From Candidatus Peregrinibacteria bacterium (GTDB lineage Bacteria > Patescibacteriota > Gracilibacteria > UBA1369 > LOWO2-01-FULL-3): DNA of 64,000 nt. Position numbers and translations under genes: made by a program. Positions within the stretch are counted from its first letter, which is position 1, and each line of letters begins with the position of its first letter. Below the pieces are notes generated by a model. The model was not told the origin of the DNA. It saw only the letters and a list, made by a program, of their open reading frames with translations, and ran no database searches. This document shows positions 57,169 through 64,000 of this stretch, piece by piece. The DNA lies in the NCBI GenBank assembly GCA_018654255.1, contig JABILX010000003.1:160074-224073 (forward strand), written 5' to 3'.

Positions 57169-57918
57169 TTACTGCTTACTTCCTTCATCTTTTTCAGCTT
57201 GTTCAATTTCCTCCAAAACTTTTTTGGCCATCTTCCCCATTGGATTAGCTTTAATGGCTTTTTCGAGAATTTGTTTCGCGTCATCAAATTGAGCCATTGA
57301 CTTATGAGCGTTTGCAAGTAACAACATGTAGTCAACATTGTCAGGCTCTTTCTCCAAAGCTTTATTGAAAGCTATCAAGGCCAAAGGAGGTTTCTCCGAA
57401 TCCAAATAAACACACCCCAGGCTTATGTATCTTTGGTGGCGTTTTGGATCTCTAGAAATGGCTTCTTGATAAGCTTTTGCAGCATCATCAAGCTCACCAG
57501 CGTTATAAAAAGCCAACCCAAGATGACTGAAATCAACAGGGTCATCAGTTTTTTCAGAGAGAGTGGTGTACACGGCAGAAGCCTTACCCCACATTTTTTG
57601 ATCCAAATAAAGTTTACCAAGTTCCCTCAACGCATCCAGGTACAAGGGATCTACGGCCAAAGCCTGAACCAAGATTTTGACAGCCTCTTTAGGATCCTTC
57701 TTTTTAATTAAAGCGAGCGATCTTTTATACAACCTTTGGAGCTCGGTCTTCTCATCTTTAGATAGCCTTTGTTTGGGGGTTGAGCCGGTCTTCTGAGGAG
57801 TTTCGGGGGTTGAAGACTCTTCGGTCTCAGGTTTTTTTGTAAGAGTAATAACAAGTCTTCTAACAAAAACCAACAAAAGAAAGAAAACACACAGAAATAT
57901 AGCTAAATAAGTCCACAT
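57169..57918 (-). CDS. Membrane-anchored TPR protein, 249 aa
   Basis: N-terminal membrane helix (residues 2-24, 'WTYLAIFLCVFFLLLVFV'), then a Ser/Thr/Pro linker ('PETEESSTPETPQKTGSTPK'), then about five tetratricopeptide repeats ('EAVKILVQALAVDPLYLDAL', 'DDAAKAYQEAISRDPKRHQR', 'LALIAFNKALEKEPDNVDYM'). It is a scaffold for protein contacts, partner unknown. Last gene of the murF-holB-ricT unit, 2 bases after ricT. Confidence 0.88.
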   Translation of the reverse strand: MWTYLAIFLCVFFLLLVFVRRLVITLTKKPETEESSTPETPQKTGSTPKQRLSKDEKTELQRLYKRSLALIKKKDPKEAVKILVQALAVDPLYLDALRELGKLYLDQKMWGKASAVYTTLSEKTDDPVDFSHLGLAFYNAGELDDAAKAYQEAISRDPKRHQRYISLGCVYLDSEKPPLALIAFNKALEKEPDNVDYMLLLANAHKSMAQFDDAKQILEKAIKANPMGKMAKKVLEEIEQAEKDEGSKQ

Positions 57919-57920
57919 AA

Positions 57921-58790
57921 TTAATTAGCGTTATTAGCAGCCCCTCGAGGGGAGGTATTGATACCTTTTTTAATTATTTTTGAGATTTCATCAGCACCAA
58001 CCGTTGCGATGTCACGATTACCAAGGTCAAGCTTTACCTTTCTGTTCAAAATATCCAAGGCAATAACATACCCTTCGTCAGAATTTCCATAAGGAGCCTT
58101 TTTCAATTTAACAAAACTACCAACAGAAGGCAGCCCAGCACGCAAATCATTATAAGCATCCACTTCATATCTCAAGCAGCACAAAAGTTTTCCGCACGCT
58201 CCAGACAACTTCGCACTCCCCTTCCCCTCCAAAGATTGCGACCGAACCATGTCCATCGTGATGCTGATAAGGCTCGGCAAAACTCCGTTACAACAAAAAG
58301 TTCGTCCACATCTCCCAAAGCCTTTCACCAAACGAGCCTTATCTCTAGGCCCAATCTGCTTCAGGTGAATCTGTTTCTGTAACGCTTTCGCAAGATCCTT
58401 AACGAGTTCTCTGAAATCAACACGATCATCAGCGGTAAAAATAATATTAACTTTCGCACCATCTAGAGAATACAACGCATAAAAAGGGAACATCTCAAGT
58501 TTGTGCTTTTTTATAAGCTCAGAACAAGTAACCATGGCGTCATCGCCACGAGTCTGATTCGCCTCAAATTTTTGAATATCGTGAGCGGTGGCTTTCCTGA
58601 TTATCTTTTGACTTTCTTTTTTGAGATCTTTCCCCCGGGCCTTTTCTTCTAAATAGACCAGCCTGCCAATCTCCTCAGAGCCATCCTCAGATTTGAAAAT
58701 AACCATGTCCCCAGCAACCAAGTCCCCCTTTTTGTCGAAATCGATTTCGAAAACCGATAAATCGTAAAAATCAAATATTCCAGCAATCAT
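57921..58790 (-). CDS. ricT: PSP1/RicT (YaaT) family protein
   Basis: 289 aa. The PSP1 C-terminal domain carries the cysteine motif 'GFGRCGRTFCCNGVLPS' and 'LSGACGKLLCCLRYE', which in B. subtilis RicT binds an Fe-S cluster with RicA and RicF and modulates RNase Y. No RicA or RicF is seen in the window. The holB-ricT order here is the same as in B. subtilis (holB-yaaT). It starts one base after holB. Confidence 0.9.
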   Translation of the reverse strand: MIAGIFDFYDLSVFEIDFDKKGDLVAGDMVIFKSEDGSEEIGRLVYLEEKARGKDLKKESQKIIRKATAHDIQKFEANQTRGDDAMVTCSELIKKHKLEMFPFYALYSLDGAKVNIIFTADDRVDFRELVKDLAKALQKQIHLKQIGPRDKARLVKGFGRCGRTFCCNGVLPSLISITMDMVRSQSLEGKGSAKLSGACGKLLCCLRYEVDAYNDLRAGLPSVGSFVKLKKAPYGNSDEGYVIALDILNRKVKLDLGNRDIATVGADEISKIIKKGINTSPRGAANNAN

Positions 58791-58791
58791 A

Positions 58792-59697
58792 TTAAGTTAG
58801 CATTAAATTTTCTAATACAAGACGTGCATTCACATTTTGCTTTAAGAGGATACCAGCATCTTGAGTTTTTGAAACCATTTCTATCAATTTTCCCCTAGAC
58901 GCAAGATCTTTACCTTCTAAAATTTTACTTCTTAAAACGTGAGTTAAAACTCCAAGGAAATCTTTTCGCATTCTTTCGTTCTCAATCAACTCTTCAACAT
59001 AAGAAAACCGCTCAACGACATTATTGGTGTCCAGAAGGTACAAAGTGTCCTTGTACAGCTTCAAAAAATGAGCAAGTTTGTCGGGATGGTTGACCAAATC
59101 AATAGCCCTACCGGCCCTACCAAGCGAAAGCCTGGCCACCTGCTGGATTGTCTTATCGTCGACATCAGGGAAGAGCTCTTCCAGCTTCTTGACCAAGTAA
59201 TCCGTCGAAAAAAGATGAAACTTCAAAAGTCTAGACCTAGAAACAATCGTCGGCAAAAGCTCACTAACGCTACCCGTTGTCATAATAAAAACGGTTCCCT
59301 CTGGAGGTTCTTCGAGTGTTTTCAACAATGCATTAGCGGCCTCGGTTGTCATTCGCGGAATGCTCTGCAGTATGACAATATTGTAATTGCTCTGAGTGCT
59401 CATATTGCATCTAGCAATAATGTTTCGAATCTGGCCAATCTTCAAAGCTTCTCTATCATTAGGAAACTCCATGGTGTCCAAGTGTTGACCTTTCCTGATT
59501 TGAATACAGGTAGGACATTTCCCACAAAAATTATTATTACACTGCAAAATAGAAGCAAGCTTCTTCGCAACAGTATATTTACCAATATGCCCAGGGCCAG
59601 ACAAAAGATAAGCATGCGACAAGTTGCCGCTTCCAATATCATCCTCAAGCATTTCTAACTGCTTGTTGTGGCCTATTATATTCCAATTGTAGATCAT
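58792..59697 (-). CDS. holB: DNA polymerase III delta' subunit
   Basis: 301 aa from the ATG at 59697 ('MIYNWNIIGHNKQLEMLEDD'). The track's earlier start would overlap murF by 35 bases. Clamp-loader AAA+ fold: P-loop-like 'LLSGPGHIGKYTVAKKLA' (Tyr instead of Thr/Ser after GK, so nucleotide binding may be weak), four-Cys zinc module 'CNNNFCGKCPTC', and 'ALLKTLEEPPEGTVFIMTTG' with 'IVSRSRLLKF' (SRC-like). It lies between murF (4-base gap) and ricT. Confidence 0.92.
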   Translation of the reverse strand: MIYNWNIIGHNKQLEMLEDDIGSGNLSHAYLLSGPGHIGKYTVAKKLASILQCNNNFCGKCPTCIQIRKGQHLDTMEFPNDREALKIGQIRNIIARCNMSTQSNYNIVILQSIPRMTTEAANALLKTLEEPPEGTVFIMTTGSVSELLPTIVSRSRLLKFHLFSTDYLVKKLEELFPDVDDKTIQQVARLSLGRAGRAIDLVNHPDKLAHFLKLYKDTLYLLDTNNVVERFSYVEELIENERMRKDFLGVLTHVLRSKILEGKDLASRGKLIEMVSKTQDAGILLKQNVNARLVLENLMLT

Positions 59698-59701
59698 TTT
59701 T

Positions 59702-60979
59702 TTAGATTTTGCCCCAATTTCTACCCTGTCTAACAAGTAAATCTTTTGCTTGCTCGGGGAACTTCATCGCCTCCTTTACAAATCTCTCTAATCTTACATT
59801 ATTTTGAGATCCCTTCACAAGAACAATGTCATTCTCACCAATTTTATCGGTGAAATTGTCAATCAAATCTTGGACATTTTTATATCTGAAGACTTTTTTC
59901 AATCCATTTTCTTCGGCTCCATCAGCGAACAACTCAGCCATTTTCCCTACAGCGGCCAAGATATCACAACTGTCTTTCACATGTTCGCCCACACTTTTGT
60001 GTAATTTTTCAGCATCAGCACCAAGCTCATTCATATTTCCAAGTATTGCAATTCTTTTCCCACCACTTTTTGGCTTCAGCTCAGACAGCGTTTTCAACGC
60101 TTCTACACACGAAGTAGGAGAAGAATTATAAGAACCATCGATAATAATAGAACCTTCCTTTTTTCCTTCGATAAGGTTTAATCGCCCAGGAGGAAGCTGA
60201 TATCTCTTCAAGGCCTCAAGGGTTTCTTCCAAACTCATTCCCATCGAAAGCCCACAAATTATCGCAGGCAAAGCAACGCCAACATGATGTTTCCCAAGTA
60301 CCGGCAAATGGGCTTCAACACGTCGCCCTTCCATATTGAAATTAAAAGTAACACCATCAACAGACTCTTCGACAGAAGTTGCTTTGAAATCCGCATCAGC
60401 TCCAAATCCATATGTGTGAGTTAATTTTTTAGAACGTCCTTTGGTTAAACCAAGGGTTCTGTCATCATCAGCAGACAAAATTGCCACGCAATCATCCCCA
60501 AGGCTCTTGATCAATTTAGACTTCTCTTCAAAAATATCGTCCAGGCTTTCAAATTGCCCCTCTTCCAAATGAACGGGAGCCACAATCCCCATCACTCCAA
60601 CATCAGGTTTCACAATAGATAGTAACTCGCTCATATCCCCAGGTTTATCCACGCCCATTTCCAGAATCACAACCTCGGAATACATCTTTTTTATAGAACG
60701 GAAGTAAGCCTTTATAAGAAGAAAAAACCATTTAGTAGCACTTCCAAAACCACTATCCAATTCCAAGATAGTCAAAGGAAGACCAAATTCCGTATTCATA
60801 TTTCCTTTATTTCTAAGAACTTTAAACTTCGTGTTCAAAACCGTATATATAGCATCTTTTGTACTGGTTTTCCCCACGGAACCGGTTACCCCAATGATTT
60901 TCCCTTTAAAATTCTTCAACCTTCTTTTTGCGAACTTCTTAAGAAAGTACAAAACAGTTTTCCTAAAAAAAATCTTCAT
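59702..60979 (-). CDS. murF: UDP-MurNAc-tripeptide:D-Ala-D-Ala ligase (MurF-like)
   Basis: 425 aa. Adds the D-Ala-D-Ala dipeptide to the peptidoglycan precursor using ATP. Mur-ligase P-loop 'IGVTGSVGKTSTKDAIYTVL', 'NMNTEFGLPLTIL', 'VILEMGVDKPGDMSELL' and the C-terminal 'IIDGSYNSSPTSCVEALKTL' fit MurF better than other Mur ligases. The protein is compact because the usual N-terminal UDP-MurNAc domain is largely replaced by a short basic or hydrophobic lead ('FFRKTVLYFLKKFAKRRLK'). This may alter substrate or membrane contact. First gene of the minus-strand unit, with promoter at 61016-61044. Confidence 0.85.
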   Translation of the reverse strand: MKIFFRKTVLYFLKKFAKRRLKNFKGKIIGVTGSVGKTSTKDAIYTVLNTKFKVLRNKGNMNTEFGLPLTILELDSGFGSATKWFFLLIKAYFRSIKKMYSEVVILEMGVDKPGDMSELLSIVKPDVGVMGIVAPVHLEEGQFESLDDIFEEKSKLIKSLGDDCVAILSADDDRTLGLTKGRSKKLTHTYGFGADADFKATSVEESVDGVTFNFNMEGRRVEAHLPVLGKHHVGVALPAIICGLSMGMSLEETLEALKRYQLPPGRLNLIEGKKEGSIIIDGSYNSSPTSCVEALKTLSELKPKSGGKRIAILGNMNELGADAEKLHKSVGEHVKDSCDILAAVGKMAELFADGAEENGLKKVFRYKNVQDLIDNFTDKIGENDIVLVKGSQNNVRLERFVKEAMKFPEQAKDLLVRQGRNWGKI

Positions 60980-61015
60980 AAATTTAAAATAAAAAATGCC
61001 TAAAAAAGCGAGCGG

Positions 61016-61044
61016 ATATTAGCATAAACAGGTTTATAAGGCAA
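61016..61044 (-). promoter_or_regulatory. Promoter of the murF-holB-ricT-TPR unit
   Basis: Minus strand TTGCCT, 17 bp, TAATAT. Confidence 0.55.
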
Positions 61045-61115
61045 GGTAGTAAAAGGTTGCAACATTCCGGCTATTCGCATAAAATCAAACCCACAAACCC
61101 TCTAACCAAAATCCT

Positions 61116-61706
61116 ATGAAAAAAACCGTATCACTTCTATTAATCCCAACCCTATTTTTTATGACAGCCTGCTCAAGCAAACAGTTCGATCAACTCGCTG
61201 AACCTGAAAAAGGCGAAGAAGTTGCCGTTATCACAACAAACCAAGGAATAATAAAACTCCGATTATTTGAAGACAAAACCCCAGAAACAGTAAAAAACTT
61301 CAAAGAACTAGCTAATGAAAAAAAATACGATGGCGTGATTTTCCACAGAGTAATAAAAGATTTCATGATTCAGGGTGGGGATTTCCAGAATAACAACGGT
61401 ACGGGAGGCTACTCTTACAAGGGCCCAGGGACTACGATCCCAGACGAGGTAGACCCAGAGCTAAAACATCTACAAGGAACGGTCTCGATGGCTAATAAAG
61501 GGCCAGGAACAGCAACTGCGGGAAGCCAGTTCTTTATCGTTCATCCAAAAGCAGGAGTTGATTATCTTGATGGAGGCTATGCGGTTTTCGGACAAGTATT
61601 CGAAGGCCAAGAAGTAGTAGATGCAATCGCTCAATTACAAACCAACCCAATGGACAAACCATTGGAAGACGTCGTTATGGAGAAAGTGGAGATTGTGAAG
61701 TATTAA
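61116..61706 (+). CDS. Cyclophilin-type peptidyl-prolyl isomerase, lipoprotein
   Basis: 196 aa. Signal peptide MKKTVSLLLIPTLFFMTA|CSS with a lipobox, so the isomerase is tethered outside the membrane. Cyclophilin core: 'DGVIFHRVIKDFMIQGGDFQ' (FHRxxxxFMxQGGD), 'GTVSMANKGPGTATAGSQFFI' and 'YAVFGQVFEGQEVVDAI'. It probably helps fold exported proteins. A single gene, overlapping the convergent 152-aa gene by 4 bases. Confidence 0.94.
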   Translation: MKKTVSLLLIPTLFFMTACSSKQFDQLAEPEKGEEVAVITTNQGIIKLRLFEDKTPETVKNFKELANEKKYDGVIFHRVIKDFMIQGGDFQNNNGTGGYSYKGPGTTIPDEVDPELKHLQGTVSMANKGPGTATAGSQFFIVHPKAGVDYLDGGYAVFGQVFEGQEVVDAIAQLQTNPMDKPLEDVVMEKVEIVKY

Positions 61707-62161
61707 AGGGGGTGTTTTACTTGTCCAAGCTCATCAGCCCTTCCTTCAACGATTTCAAAATCCGTGCCTGGAATGGAAATAACAATAGGCTTCCTAGCAA
61801 AATGAGGACTATCAGGCGCACCCTCGTCTTCAGGCCTAGTTCGGCTAAGGTCCGCTATTGTTTCACGAGCAATTCTACCAACAGCGCTATTGCTAGTGCC
61901 GATAGCAGAAAGCGTATCAATTTCCGGATGCATTACATCGGGCCCAGTTGGTCCCTTGTCCTCCCGCTCTTCAGATTTTGCCAGAACGACAACAGGTACA
62001 CTATTTCTCAGCCTATTTCTAGCTTCCAAACGAGCAGCAAAGGCCTCGGGTTCAGAAAGCTTGATCCATCTGCCCGTCACGCTTTTCCTATAAGAAGGAG
62101 CTTGACCGCAAGAAGAACCTTCATCTGCGGGCGGCAAATTGTCTGGACCTCTTCTAACCAT
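61703..62161 (-). CDS. Hypothetical protein, 152 aa
   Basis: Family not recognised. Soluble, rich in Arg, Glu and Pro, with a disordered N-terminus ('PPADEGSSCGQAPSYRK') and a C-terminal beta-like segment ('KPIVISIPGTDFEIVEGRAD'). It begins 5 bases after rplT and probably shares the infC-rpmI-rplT transcript. Confidence 0.55.
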   Translation of the reverse strand: MVRRGPDNLPPADEGSSCGQAPSYRKSVTGRWIKLSEPEAFAARLEARNRLRNSVPVVVLAKSEEREDKGPTGPDVMHPEIDTLSAIGTSNSAVGRIARETIADLSRTRPEDEGAPDSPHFARKPIVISIPGTDFEIVEGRADELGQVKHPL

Positions 62162-62166
62162 AAAAT

Positions 62167-62514
62167 TTATTTTAAAGCTTCATCAAGCACAGCTTTGAAA
62201 GTATCAGGATTATTTGCAGCTAATTCAGCAAGCATTTTCCTGTTAATTCGAATGTCTTTTTTGAAACATCCATCGATCAAAGCACTATACTTTGACCCAT
62301 GCGCTCGGCAGGCTGCGTTGATCCTAGCAATCCAAAGAGTTCTAAATGTTCTCTTTTTAAGCTTACGGTCTCTGTACGCATTTTGACCTGCTTTCGTTAC
62401 AGCATTTTTTGCCGCACGAAAAAGTTTACTTCGATGTCCTCGGTAACCTTTGGCTGCCTTGAGCGTCTTTTGGTGCCTACGGTGGGTTGTTACACCTCTT
62501 TTTACTCTAGTCAT
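62167..62514 (-). CDS. rplT: Ribosomal protein L20
   Basis: 115 aa. '[20 protein letters not shown]' and '[20 protein letters not shown]' followed by '[20 protein letters not shown]' are diagnostic. It binds 23S rRNA early in assembly and in many bacteria represses its own operon. Third ribosomal gene in infC-rpmI-rplT, 19 bases after rpmI. Confidence 0.97.
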   Translation of the reverse strand: MTRVKRGVTTHRRHQKTLKAAKGYRGHRSKLFRAAKNAVTKAGQNAYRDRKLKKRTFRTLWIARINAACRAHGSKYSALIDGCFKKDIRINRKMLAELAANNPDTFKAVLDEALK

Positions 62515-62533
62515 ATAATAAAATTAAAAGAAT

Positions 62534-62728
62534 TTATGAGTTTGGTAGCATCTTTCGGATTTTCTTTACATTGGCCTTGTTGATAGCCATTCCCTTACTG
62601 TCTGCTTTTTTCTGACTTTTTGACTTGTTAGACAAAAGATGATTTTTGCATGATTTTTTCATCATCATATTTCCGCTTTTCTTAACCTTTACTCTCTTTT
62701 TCATCCCGCTGTGTGTCTTTTGCTTCAT
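62534..62728 (-). CDS. rpmI: Ribosomal protein L35
   Basis: 64 aa. 'MKQKTHSGMKKRVKVKKSGN' matches the L35 opening (MKTHSGAKKRFKxTxSGK) and 'NHLLSNKSKSQKK' the middle. Its first 47 bases overlap the end of infC in another frame, an unusually long overlap for this operon. Confidence 0.94.
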   Translation of the reverse strand: MKQKTHSGMKKRVKVKKSGNMMMKKSCKNHLLSNKSKSQKKADSKGMAINKANVKKIRKMLPNS

Positions 62729-63236
62729 GTTTTTTAGGAGTTAATATCATTGTTAATGTGTGTCCGTGTTTTTTTGGAGACTGCTCTTGGTCCGCGATGT
62801 CACTCAGGTTCTTGTAGAAGGAAGCCATTTTCCCCATTGCCATGTCTGCGTATACGACCTCCCTTCCCTTGAAGAGCAGGGTAACTTTCACCATATTCCT
62901 TTCCTCGAGAAACTTTCTTGCTTGTTTTGCTCTAATGTTGAGATCGTGCTCTCCAGTTTTGAAGCCGATCCTAACACCTTTAACTTCCGTTTTCTTCTGT
63001 GATTTCTTCTGTTTTCGATCAGCCTTTCCCTGGTGATAAAGATATTTGCCATAGTCCATTATCTTGCAAACAGGGGGGGTCGCTTTTGGAGCGACTTCAA
63101 TCAGATCCAACTCACTGTCTTTAGCGAGCTGCATGGCCTTGTCAAAGCCCATAATTCCCAACTGTTCATCCTCCGTTCCAATGAGCCTAACGGTTTGGGA
63201 CCTGATCTCCTGATTTTTTCTCAGCCTTTTAGCTAT
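62682..63236 (-). CDS. infC: Translation initiation factor IF-3, with a non-canonical start codon
   Basis: The track ORF starts at TTG (63161), but clear IF-3 sequence continues upstream in frame: 'RKNQEIRSQTVRLIGTEDEQ' corresponds to RxNxxIRxxxVRLI. No ATG, GTG or TTG occurs between the promoter and that segment. The likely starts are ATA at 63236 (IAKRLRKN...) or CTG at 63224. Use of AUU-type starts for infC is a known autoregulation device, because IF-3 discriminates against them. About 184 aa from ATA. The C-domain includes 'EHDLNIRAKQARKFLEERNM'. The tail is extended and charged and overlaps rpmI by 47 bases. Confidence 0.88.
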   Translation of the reverse strand: MAKRLRKNQEIRSQTVRLIGTEDEQLGIMGFDKAMQLAKDSELDLIEVAPKATPPVCKIMDYGKYLYHQGKADRKQKKSQKKTEVKGVRIGFKTGEHDLNIRAKQARKFLEERNMVKVTLLFKGREVVYADMAMGKMASFYKNLSDIADQEQSPKKHGHTLTMILTPKKHEAKDTQRDEKESKG

Positions 63237-63289
63237 AAAATTTGGCTTAAATTTTCTTGCTGCGCTTACACGGAATGTAGCGCTGGCAA

Positions 63290-63318
63290 ATACTAAGAAA
63301 TAACCTAGTAAAAGTCAA
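63290..63318 (-). promoter_or_regulatory. infC-rpmI-rplT promoter with hairpin leader
   Basis: Minus strand TTGACT, 17 bp, TAGTAT, start expected near 63283. The 46-base leader contains GCGCTACATTCCGTGTAAGCGC, a stable hairpin with one bulge, possibly a regulatory (L20 or IF-3) site. Confidence 0.65.
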
Positions 63319-63393
63319 GGAGAAACGAACCTGGTGAACTTTCAATTTTATAATCACGCTCTTTTCTGATATAAACTAATCGCCAATCAACCA

Positions 63394-64000
63394 ATGATGA
63401 ATAAAAAAATCACAATCCAGTCAATGTGCGACACCCGTACGACTGATGTACAAAAAACAGTGAAACAAATCAAACAACTCGAGAAAGAGGGTTGTGATAT
63501 TGTGCGCGTAGCAATCCCAGATATGGCTTCTGCAAAAGCAATTCCAAAAATCAAGAAACAAATCAGAATTCCCCTGGTTGCAGACATCCATTTCGACCCA
63601 TCCCTAGCGATCGAATCAATCAGGCGAGGAGCAGACAAAATCAGAATAAACCCAGGAAATATCTCTGACAAAAAGGCCCTCAAAGAAATTATAAAAGAAG
63701 CCCGCCGTCACAAAACAACCATAAGAATTGGAGTAAACTCAGGTTCGCTAGAGCCGGAAATCCTCAAAAAATACAAGACACCAACGGTCGAAGCATTAGT
63801 GGAATCCGCAACGAAATGGATAAAATTCTTCGAGAAAGAAAAATTCAAACGCTTAGTTATCTCGATAAAAAGTCCAGACCCAGAAACAGTGATCGAAGCA
63901 AACAGGCTTCTGGCAAAAAAGACCACGCACCCTCTACACTTGGGCGTAACAGAGGCCGGAACTCTGATTCCAGGGATAACAAAAAGCACCCTCGCCCTCG
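63394..64000 (+). CDS. ispG: (E)-4-hydroxy-3-methylbut-2-enyl diphosphate synthase, N-terminal part
   Basis: About 202 residues before the window ends; the frame is open at the edge. Iron-sulfur enzyme of the MEP isoprenoid pathway. 'ITIQSMCDTRTTDVQKTVKQ' (family QSMxxTxTxD), 'GCDIVRVAIPDMASAKAIPK', 'IPLVADIHFDPSLAIESI' and 'KIRINPGNI' are diagnostic of the TIM-barrel half, and 'HLGVTEAG' follows. The Fe-S cysteines lie beyond the edge. Two Met codons (63394, 63397) are possible starts. It implies that this organism makes isoprenoids by the MEP route. Confidence 0.95.
   Translation, partial: MMNKKITIQSMCDTRTTDVQKTVKQIKQLEKEGCDIVRVAIPDMASAKAIPKIKKQIRIPLVADIHFDPSLAIESIRRGADKIRINPGNISDKKALKEIIKEARRHKTTIRIGVNSGSLEPEILKKYKTPTVEALVESATKWIKFFEKEKFKRLVISIKSPDPETVIEANRLLAKKTTHPLHLGVTEAGTLIPGITKSTLAL

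Noticed and set aside
1-64000. CRISPR array, prophage or integrase
   Set aside because: No regularly spaced 25-40 bp repeats and no integrase, capsid, terminase or Cas-like protein. The only transposase is the RAYT.

Overview
This window looks like part of a streamlined chromosome from the Candidate Phyla Radiation (Patescibacteria), most like the Peregrinibacteria/Gracilibacteria side. That placement is inferred from gene content and style, not from any search. The clues are a cysteine-rich multi-CxxC protein of a type common in CPR genomes, two transketolases each split into N- and C-terminal genes, many unrecognised acidic proteins, and almost no Shine-Dalgarno (SD) sequences. Most starts are preceded by AT-rich leaders, or the mRNA appears leaderless. 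UGA and UAG both act as stops here (ATGA overlaps at nadM/pmm and rdgB/nitroreductase; TAG ends topA, pmm and the class A PBP), so the UGA=Gly code of Gracilibacteria is not in use.

Layout. 0-9.4 kb: a partial exported protein, a split transketolase with a signal peptidase gene between its halves, NDK, two unknown proteins, an M16 peptidase and a class B PBP. A 38-bp hairpin repeat occurs three times here. 9.4-10.1 kb: an islet of two tiny SD-bearing genes flanked by inverted repeats. 10.2-21.2 kb: YibE/F protein, a cysteine-rich protein interrupted by an in-frame amber codon, a tandem AbrB-like protein, a predicted Tat-exported lipoprotein adenosine deaminase, tRNA-Trp, rpmG (missed by the ORF track), tRNA-Thr, several unknown genes, a nested palindrome and an M50 protease. 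21.4-24.7 kb: smpB, nadE, nadM and a phosphohexomutase. 24.8-25.5 kb: a GC-richer three-gene operon of tiny membrane proteins or lipoproteins with strong SD sites. 25.5-41.5 kb: topA, HU, a 905-aa surface protein, pheST, class A PBP, a pentapeptide-repeat potassium channel, methyltransferase, nitroreductase and rdgB. 41.5-48.5 kb: a sigma-like protein fused to a transmembrane tail, a second split transketolase, aminotransferase, EF-P, tmRNA and a RAYT transposase whose 3' end carries the tmRNA promoter. 48.8-53.2 kb: mfd and dnaN. 53.25-53.57 kb: a candidate replication origin with a DnaA-trio-like motif. 53.6-64 kb: RNase Y, a VanW-like protein, a murF-holB-ricT-TPR operon, a cyclophilin lipoprotein, infC-rpmI-rplT and the start of ispG.

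Functional themes. Envelope work is prominent: two PBPs, murF, a VanW-like protein, signal peptidase, lipoproteins and the surface protein. Translation and rescue genes are also well represented: tmRNA with smpB, EF-P, IF3, L20, L33, L35 and PheRS. NAD synthesis and pentose-phosphate sugar chemistry make up most of the recognised metabolism. The least ordinary items are the mini-lipoprotein operon, the membrane-tethered sigma-like protein, the candidate origin, the amber-interrupted gene and the nested palindromes.
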